Program-made: the position numbers and the translations under genes | Notes under the pieces: generated by a model | The model's database searches: none | Seen by the model: only the letters and a program-made list of their open reading frames with translations | What the model was told of the DNA's origin: nothing | From: Cupriavidus basilensis | GTDB taxonomy: Bacteria; Pseudomonadota; Gammaproteobacteria; Burkholderiales; Burkholderiaceae | Length of the DNA stretch: 64,000 bases | Direction of reading: 5' to 3' | Assembly (NCBI RefSeq): GCF_000876015.1 | Contig: NZ_BBQM01000028.1 | Location: 1 to 64,000, forward strand | Shown here: piece after piece, positions 62,382 to 64,000 of the stretch | Layout of the letters: each line of letters begins with the position of its first letter | Numbering within the stretch: position 1 is the first letter of the stretch

Positions 62382-63362
62382 ATGACCCAACCCTATCGCT
62401 GCACCTGTGGCCTCATCGACGTCCACGCGCACTGCCTGCCTCCCGCCTACCGCCAGGCCCTCGCGGACGCCGGCCTGGCCTCGCTCGACGGCGGCTACCC
62501 GATTCCCGCGTGGTCCGCGCAGGCCGCCATCGACGTCATGGACGCGGGCGGCATCGACACCATGATGCTGTCGGTGTCCTCGCCGAGCGTCGGCTTCCTG
62601 CGCGACGCCGGCGCGCGCGAGCGCCTGGCGCGCCGCATCAACGAAGACATCGCCGAGACCGTGCGCGCGCATCCGGGGCGCTTCGGCGGCTTCGCCACGC
62701 TGCCGCTGCCGCATGTCGAAGCCTCGCTCAAGGAGATCGACCATGCCTTCGGCAAGCTCGGCCTCGACGGCGTCGTCATCGAGACCAACACCGACGGCAA
62801 GTACCTGGGCAACCCGGCGCTCGCCCCGATCTTCGACGCGCTCAACGAGCGCCACGCCACCATCTTCCTCCACCCCACGGCGCCGCAATGCCTCGAAGCC
62901 GTCGGGCTCGGCCGCCCGGCGCCGCTGTTCGAGTTCCCGTGCGACACCGCGCGCACGGTCATCGACCTGGTGTTCTCCGACACGCTGCGCCGCTGCCCGA
63001 ACCTGAAGCTCATCCTGCCGCACGCGGGCGGCGTGCTGCCGTCGATCGCGCACCGCATCGCGCTGCTCGCGCCGATGCCGGTCATGAAGCCGGCCCCGAA
63101 AAGCAGCGAAGCGGTGCTCGACGAGTTCCGCAACCTGTACTACGACCTGGCCATGTCGGCGAACCAGCCCACCTTCGACAGCCTGCGCACGCTCGCGCCG
63201 CTTTCACAGATCCTGTTCGGCACCGACTTCCCGTTCCAGCCGGCGGCGAACGTGGCGAAGAACATCGACAACTTCCGCCGCCTCGGCGGCCTGACGGCGC
63301 AGGAGCACGCGGCGATCGCGCGGGAAAATGTGCGGCGGCTGTTTCCGCGGTTCGGGGCTTAG
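62382..63362 (+). CDS. Amidohydrolase-2 family protein (ACMSD/resorcylate decarboxylase-like)
   Basis: A 326-aa TIM-barrel metal enzyme. Metal motifs are IDVHAHCLPP at residues 12-21, His in FLHPTAP near residue 165, His in LPHAGGVLPS near residue 215 and the Asp in FGTDFPFQP near residue 280. The group includes non-oxidative decarboxylases of 2-amino-3-carboxymuconate semialdehyde, gamma-resorcylate and 6-methylsalicylate, which fits the neighbouring salicylaldehyde-type dehydrogenase. The start is the ATG at the end of the repeat array. Last clear gene of the window. Confidence 0.88.
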   Translation: MTQPYRCTCGLIDVHAHCLPPAYRQALADAGLASLDGGYPIPAWSAQAAIDVMDAGGIDTMMLSVSSPSVGFLRDAGARERLARRINEDIAETVRAHPGRFGGFATLPLPHVEASLKEIDHAFGKLGLDGVVIETNTDGKYLGNPALAPIFDALNERHATIFLHPTAPQCLEAVGLGRPAPLFEFPCDTARTVIDLVFSDTLRRCPNLKLILPHAGGVLPSIAHRIALLAPMPVMKPAPKSSEAVLDEFRNLYYDLAMSANQPTFDSLRTLAPLSQILFGTDFPFQPAANVAKNIDNFRRLGGLTAQEHAAIARENVRRLFPRFGA

Positions 63363-64000
63363 GGGTTCGCGGAAGGGATGCCTGACCGAGGAGGAGCCTC
63401 TTCAAAGTCACAAAGACCCCGTGCGGAATTTCCAGGGTTCTCCATATGCCTGTTGTGTACGGGGACACAACATGTCTCTCGTCGGAAGGCGGATCGCATT
63501 GGATGGATTCAACCAGCGGTCTCGACAGCATCCGTCAGCTAGGCGAGTGAATGGAGTTGGGAGTCCAGCGTGGTCAACTTGGACACATTCATGGAGTGGC
63601 TGAAGGCCGGCAGCGCGTGGCGGCACTCGATCCTGCACGCCTTCGTCTCAAATTTCCAGTGCTGGGCACCGGTCGTCGTCACGAGTTTGAAATACTCGCG
63701 CGACCGATCTAGCCACCGAATTCTTGCATTGAATGTTGACGCGCAGAACATTCTCCTGCGCGGGAACAAGTGGGACTTCAACGTGATCGCAAGCATTGTT
63801 CGGCGCTGGCATCTTCGCGTCGAGCATGCAGAAGCAGTACGCAATCCTGCTTTCAAGTAGGCGAAGGATCTAGTGACTCGCCAGGCATTGTGTTGCACTG
63901 TGACGAGGCGCCAGCGTCACTGACCACCACCCTCCAATTCCTTGACGGACCAGCGCTATCTCCAATTCGTGGCAGAAGCGTGCTGTTTAGGCCGCAAGAG
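63363..64000. other. Low-GC terminal region without recognisable gene
   Basis: Base composition drops from about 70% GC to roughly 55% by eye. Two overlapping open frames (plus 63570-63860, 96 codons; minus 63539-63898, 119 codons) match no family I recognise and lack clear ribosome-binding sites. The stretch may be a remnant of mobile DNA or the flank of an element beyond the window. No tRNA or integrase was seen. Confidence 0.5.
63451..63472. repeat. Perfect 8-bp inverted repeat, TGTTGTGT-N6-ACACAACA
   Basis: A short hairpin lies about 90 bp after the amidohydrolase stop, just inside the low-GC end of the window. No T tract follows on either strand, so a terminator is not well supported; an operator or the edge of a mobile segment is possible. 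Confidence 0.4.

Noticed and set aside
63570..63860. 96-codon plus-strand frame (and the overlapping 119-codon minus-strand frame) as genes
   Set aside because: No ribosome-binding site, no known domain, and mutually overlapping in opposite directions; kept only as an unassigned region.

Overview
The window is 64 kb of very GC-rich DNA (about 70% by eye) with almost no non-coding space. Its gene content is typical of an environmental betaproteobacterium of the order Burkholderiales (Cupriavidus, Bordetella or Achromobacter-like). The main signs are five TctC/Bug-type solute-binding proteins, repeated LysR/IclR-guarded catabolic operons, a Burkholderiales-type general porin, and GGAGAC as the usual ribosome-binding motif. 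Genus cannot be fixed from what I see. No rRNA, tRNA, CRISPR array, transposase or integrase was recognised.

Layout. 0-3.2 kb (minus): threonine degradation genes kbl-tdh and a TetR regulator. 3.2-10.1 kb (plus): a hydantoinase/oxoprolinase-type pair (hyuA-hyuB) with a NitT/TauT-type ABC importer, behind a near-consensus promoter with a TetR-like operator. 10.2-17.5 kb: LysR, divergent from Bug - NDP-forming acyl-CoA synthetase - enoyl-CoA hydratase - aldehyde dehydrogenase - enoyl-CoA hydratase, a set that fits CoA-dependent shortening of an aryl or enoyl carboxylate to an aldehyde and acid. 17.5-22.9 kb (minus): an Ada-like methyltransferase with a degraded zinc site, a 2OG-Fe(II) oxygenase, a Bug protein and a nuclease-helicase fusion with a perfect LexA box upstream. 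23.1-26.9 kb (plus): hybrid histidine kinase and glutamine-dependent NAD synthetase. 27.1-32.8 kb: LysR/MFS divergent pair, two small proteins, a DsbA-fold isomerase, an atypical SDR and an IclR regulator.

32.8-39.5 kb (minus) is a seven-gene unit: flavin monooxygenase, AhpD-like protein and a complete branched-chain-amino-acid-type ABC importer. Divergent from it, 39.9-42.2 kb carries a Bug protein and a second flavin monooxygenase. 42.2-46.1 kb holds a CoA transferase and LysR divergent from Bug-MaoC. 46.1-63.4 kb is the largest catabolic region: an IclR regulator with two candidate operators, then FAH-family enzyme, FAD aromatic hydroxylase, extradiol dioxygenase, MFS transporter, porin, class II aldolase, Bug, aldehyde dehydrogenase and MFS transporter, a terminator, an AraC regulator, a convergent SDR, and finally a salicylaldehyde-type dehydrogenase, a metallo-beta-lactamase-fold hydrolase and a decarboxylase-like amidohydrolase. 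Together these describe uptake, hydroxylation and meta-cleavage of an aromatic compound. The actual substrate is unknown.

The last 640 bp drop sharply in GC and contain no recognisable gene, which suggests a boundary with DNA of different origin. Several gene boundaries carry short tandem repeats (8-16 bp units); one array runs right up to a start codon.
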